This document shows, piece after piece, positions 60,859 to 64,000 of a DNA stretch of 64,000 nucleotides. The notes under the pieces were generated by a model that was not told the DNA's origin, ran no database searches, and saw only the letters and a program-made list of their open reading frames with translations. Origin of the DNA: Bondarzewia mesenterica (Eukaryota > Basidiomycota > Agaricomycetes > Russulales > Bondarzewiaceae); the NCBI GenBank assembly GCA_004802705.1, contig SGPL01000025.1, positions 53,731 to 117,730 of the forward strand, given 5' to 3'. The translations under genes and the position numbers were made by a program. The stretch's first letter is position 1. Each line of letters opens with the position of its first letter.

Positions 60859-63077
60859 CTAACAATATAACAAAATGAAGGGGATGTGCTCAAGAGAAAT
60901 ACTACTGTACATCGTCCATTGGCTTAACCACTTTGGAATGGTACACATGCTCGGGTCATCAAAGTCTACAGGTTGAGAAGACACGATAAGCTCTTCTGCC
61001 TTGGCCGAGCGGGGCTTTACAGAGCACTTGAAAGGCTTCGGGTGACTGAGATGCATACATTCCGTGAGAGGTCGCTCACAGGTGAAGAAGTCACTCCCGA
61101 CGAACCTGATTGACCCGCTGGTGTACTCCACAGCAGGTTCAATGACGACACCATTCTCGACAGCTTTCGTGATATTGAAGACGGCTAAAATTGTCGCACA
61201 CTGCAAAAAAAGAGATGCATCCACGAGATGCATCCCTTGAATATTCATTAGCGGTCTTGGCTCTGATACGGAGACGAACAGGCTTACCTGGACAGATACT
61301 AGGCGGGCGAAACAAAACTGCGGATCAATAAATGAAGAAACATGATAAAATATTGACTGACCGTCTGCCAAAGCCAAAGCAGTACAATCTTGGATCTTGC
61401 TCTGCGGGACTTCCGTCTGTCTCCACAAACCGTTGCGGATCGAAGGCTTCTGGATTTTTGTAAGTCCGAGGATCATGAAGCATTTTCCTACACCAGACGA
61501 ATTGAAGAAACGAAGTCAGTTTTTTTTTGACTGCGATGGTATTCGTACTCGTATGTCAGTTACCATATATTTGGGATAATGACGGATCCCTGGGGGATGA
61601 GATATCCATCCTGTATATCATCTTGCATCAACCGATGCACAATGCCTGCCGAGAGATGGGTCATGTGCACCATTCTCTATAGAGGGGGAAGTAGGATACC
61701 TAGTGGAGCGACGGGAGCCCATCTGAGGACCTCGGAGACGAGGGCTTCGACGTATGGAAGGCGATCGTCTAGCGTGGGTAGCCGATCGTTCCCCACAACA
61801 GAGTCAATCTCCTGCTGGGCGAGTTTCTGTACCTCTGGATAGAGTGTCATCGCGAGAAAAAAGGAACACATCGAAGACGCGATCTGAACAACCAAGGAAA
61901 GTGAGGACGGAAGCTGAAAGGCATCATCACACAGAGACGTACAGTGTCGGTTCCACCTTCCAGAAGTTGTCAGAAAAAGTATATCAAGGTCATGATGCTT
62001 CTGGAGATACATTACCTGCATAAAGACCCACGGCGGCCCATTTTATGAGGTCTTCCTCATCCGGGCTAACATCCCTACCCTCTAGATGCTCCAGCATAAA
62101 CGACGGTGCAGCAGTGTTATCGGCCTGCCGAATGCAAGTCAGAATAGTACCATAAAGACCTGCTGACAGTGCAAAATACCATCTGTCTCTTGACGAAATC
62201 ATATGGTTGAGTGACCATCGCCATCAAACTTTCCGCCCAGTTTGCGGCAACCTTCTTGAAAGAGGCACCTGGAAACCATGCCGGAATATATTTGATGGCA
62301 GGAATAATGTCGACCAGCCATACCCCAGGCTCAATTGCCTTGGAGAAATCACCCACTGCTACGTCTACCAGGTGGACAAATGGATCACTATCCTCTTCAA
62401 CATGATATCCTATGGATATGTTCAAGATAATGGAGCCGGACGTCCTAATGAAACGGATGAATCAGTAGTAGCTCTCCGATACTGAAAGAAGACCTGTCTT
62501 ACTTGCGGAGTGTGTTGACTAATGATTCAGGCTTTTGCGATAACAATCGCCGCAAAGCCCCATATGCCCCCACCTCAATTCGGTCATGGAATGCCAAAAT
62601 CTTGTTACGAGTGCCAATGACGCGGTGCAGCATGGAGCGGTACGTGCGCAGACGGTCGCCATAAGGTGTCAGTGGGATGCTGTTTTTCCAGCCAATGAGC
62701 TCTCCAGCCATCATTTGAACGGGCCGGTCGGAATAGATGTTGCTTTTCTTGTTGAGCATCTTGACAGCAGCATCTCCATCGTTGACGATGATCATGTGTT
62801 GCCCGAGTGCTTTGATATGCACGATGCCTCCTAGGACATTGTTCAGCAAGCAGAAAGATGGCAATCGGACAAATGTACCCCATCTCTCTCCCCAATCTGC
62901 GAATACCTTCCATTGATGATTCTTTGGCAAACTCAAGACGTTTCCAATAATTGGCCAACCTCTGGGCCCAGGAGGGAGAGGCGCACTTCGCCGCCGCCGC
63001 ACTAGAATAAAGCGGACGAACCAGAGTCCAGAGGCTAGAAAGATAAAGATGACATTCTGGAAGTTGAAATGGACCAT
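60859..63077 (-). CDS. cytochrome P450, tandem copy B
   Basis: The start ATG (63075-63077) matches copy A: MVHFNFQNVIFIFLASGLWF, then APLPPGPRGWPIIGN. All P450 landmarks are present: [90 protein letters not shown] (ExxR), DPQRFVETDG, FGFGRRICPGMHLVDASLFL. The intron pattern matches copy A, including the 14-nt (61943-61956) and 11-nt (61288-61298) microexons. The C-terminus is about 34 residues longer: where copy A has SQPADF and a stop, copy B reads SQPVDFDDPSMCTIPKW and on to a stop at 60859-60861. Function is as for copy A; the substrate is unknown. Confidence 0.92.
61288..61298 (-). other. 11-nt microexon with the heme-ligand cysteine (P450 copy B)
   Basis: The same 11 bases as in copy A (TATCTGTCCAG), here between a cctag acceptor and a gtaagc donor, encoding Arg-Ile-Cys-Pro-Gly with the flanking exons (GGCAGACG before, GGATGCATC after). 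Confidence 0.88.
61943..61956 (-). other. 14-nt microexon with the I-helix motif (P450 copy B)
   Basis: Minus-strand bases GTGGAACCGACACT lie between a gaag acceptor and a gtacgt donor. They complete Ala-Gly-Gly-Thr-Asp-Thr of the I helix; the next exon begins ATCGCGTCTTC (IASSM). Confidence 0.88.
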
Positions 63078-64000
63078 CGCCAAACAGCAGCAGGCAGTGA
63101 ACGCGGGTAGATGCTAGAGACGCCTCCATTGGCACCAAGAGTACTTATTCACTTCCATGATTTCAGGTGCCGGATCATAGTGAGCGAATGCGCAGAAGGG
63201 ACTGCGAATTAAACTCTAGTAATAAGAGGTATGACAGAGTGGACCTACAGTAGCTGCAGGTCACGATGGCATGCCAGGCGTACTCAGGTCAATAGGAGTT
63301 CTTATTCCATCGTTGCTCACAAGATGAGTGTGGATCCATAAGGCATGAAGATCTGCAAATTCAAACGACAAAACCGATAAGAAAGATAGAGCAGAAATCG
63401 GCACCTTGAATTCCACAACGGACGGCAGACGGGTTCAAAGTTCAATACCAGTTCCCCATGAGGCGATCGGCATATTCTTTGCTCGCCTTCTGGTACGCAG
63501 TACGGAATTCTCATAGATCCGCTCCATGATGAAGATAGCCATACACAACTCGAATATCAGCTTCGCCGGGGACGCCCGTCGCGCCATCGTATATAGATAA
63601 ATCCCATAAAAACTCACTGCCGTTGTGTCGACTGTTTCTTGAAATTGAATTGTCTTCTGAGGCTCAAGTCCGAACTAAGAGGCGTGTCATGTAAGATCCA
63701 GTAGTGATCACCGCTCCTTTTGGATAATAATTTGTGTTTATCAGAATGCTAAATGCATGGCAGCAGGCGGCGCCAGGGGAGGCCATCATAGGACCCCCGA
63801 TAATAGGAGGGGGAACCTAGATACCGATCCGGACAAATTTTGGGCGAAAATTCAAAAATGCTAGATGAAAAACGGACAAATTCGACCCTTGAGGTCGAGG
63901 TAGCCAAATTTTTATCCGGACATGGACGGCTGGGGCCCGGAGAACCCAGATCATCATCCGGACATATTTTGGCTGGGCTGGGCCGGGGTCAAACATATAT
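63078..64000. other. promoter of P450 copy B and repeat-bearing right edge
   Basis: About 920 bp upstream of P450 copy B. No gene was recognised. From about 63760 to the edge the composition changes and short motifs recur (see the repeat entry). Confidence 0.5.
63827..63964. repeat. three direct copies of ATCCGGACA
   Basis: ATCCGGACA occurs at 63827-63835, 63914-63922 and 63956-63964, and a CGGACAAATTC variant lies near 63885. The first and third copies are followed by similar AAATTTTGG / TATTTTGG strings. A nearby inverted pair of C5 and G5 tracts flanks GATAATAGG at about 63794-63813. This could be the edge of a repetitive element continuing outside the window. Confidence 0.4.

Overview
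The window is a stretch of basidiomycete nuclear DNA, most likely from an Agaricomycete. The evidence is dense protein-coding genes on both strands, many 45-70 nt GT-AG introns, CT-rich leaders before start codons, and fungal-specific families (Rds1-type ferritin-like protein, Erg27, Ssk1-type response regulator, class-II-type P450s, ankyrin/SEC-C/MYND proteins). No tRNA, rRNA or CRISPR was seen. It is draft quality: there is an N gap at 13020-13090, scattered N calls at 12.1-15.2 kb, and several reading frames broken at homopolymers.

Layout. 0.7-1.8 kb: a coiled-coil protein of unknown function. 3.0-8.1 kb: two tandem alpha/beta hydrolases. 8.9-10.7 kb (-): UDP-glucuronate decarboxylase UXS1, divergent from bystin/ENP1 (10.9-12.7). 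13.2-16.2 kb (-): Pumilio protein NOP9, divergent from the tRNA 2-thiolation enzyme CTU1/NCS6 (16.4-17.9). 18.1-19.7 kb (-): ERG27. 20.2-22.8 kb (-): a CorA-type Mg transporter. 23.2-25.4 kb (-): NOP58. 25.6-25.8 kb: a 221-bp hairpin MITE-like element. Then a GT8 glycosyltransferase (26.3-27.5), a serine carboxypeptidase (27.9-30.2), and an Rds1-like secreted protein (31.0-32.5). 32.9-34.5 kb (-): elongation factor EAF. 34.8-36.4 kb (-): KRR1, divergent from an NCBP3-like cap-binding protein (36.6-37.9). Then ESF2 (38.2-39.2) and ARS2/SERRATE (39.6-42.9). 43.3-44.8 kb (-): a decayed ankyrin/SEC-C/MYND gene. Then SSK1 (45.2-49.6), a KDM3-like JmjC demethylase (50.2-53.6) and a large MDR-fold protein (53.9-57.3). 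57.8-63.1 kb (-): two tandem cytochrome P450s.

How the genes relate. Between 10.9 and 39.2 kb sit five factors of small-subunit rRNA processing (ENP1, NOP9, NOP58, KRR1, ESF2). They are interleaved with tRNA thiolation (CTU1), Pol II elongation (EAF) and two partners of the nuclear cap-binding complex (NCBP3-like, ARS2), so the middle of the window is unusually rich in RNA-biogenesis genes. Three pairs share short divergent promoters of about 180-215 bp. The flanks hold tandem duplicates with accessory metabolic character (hydrolases on the left, P450s on the right). The most distinctive structural signal is microexons: both P450s place the I-helix oxygen-activation motif on a 14-nt exon and the heme-ligand cysteine on an 11-nt exon, and UXS1 has a 9-nt exon.
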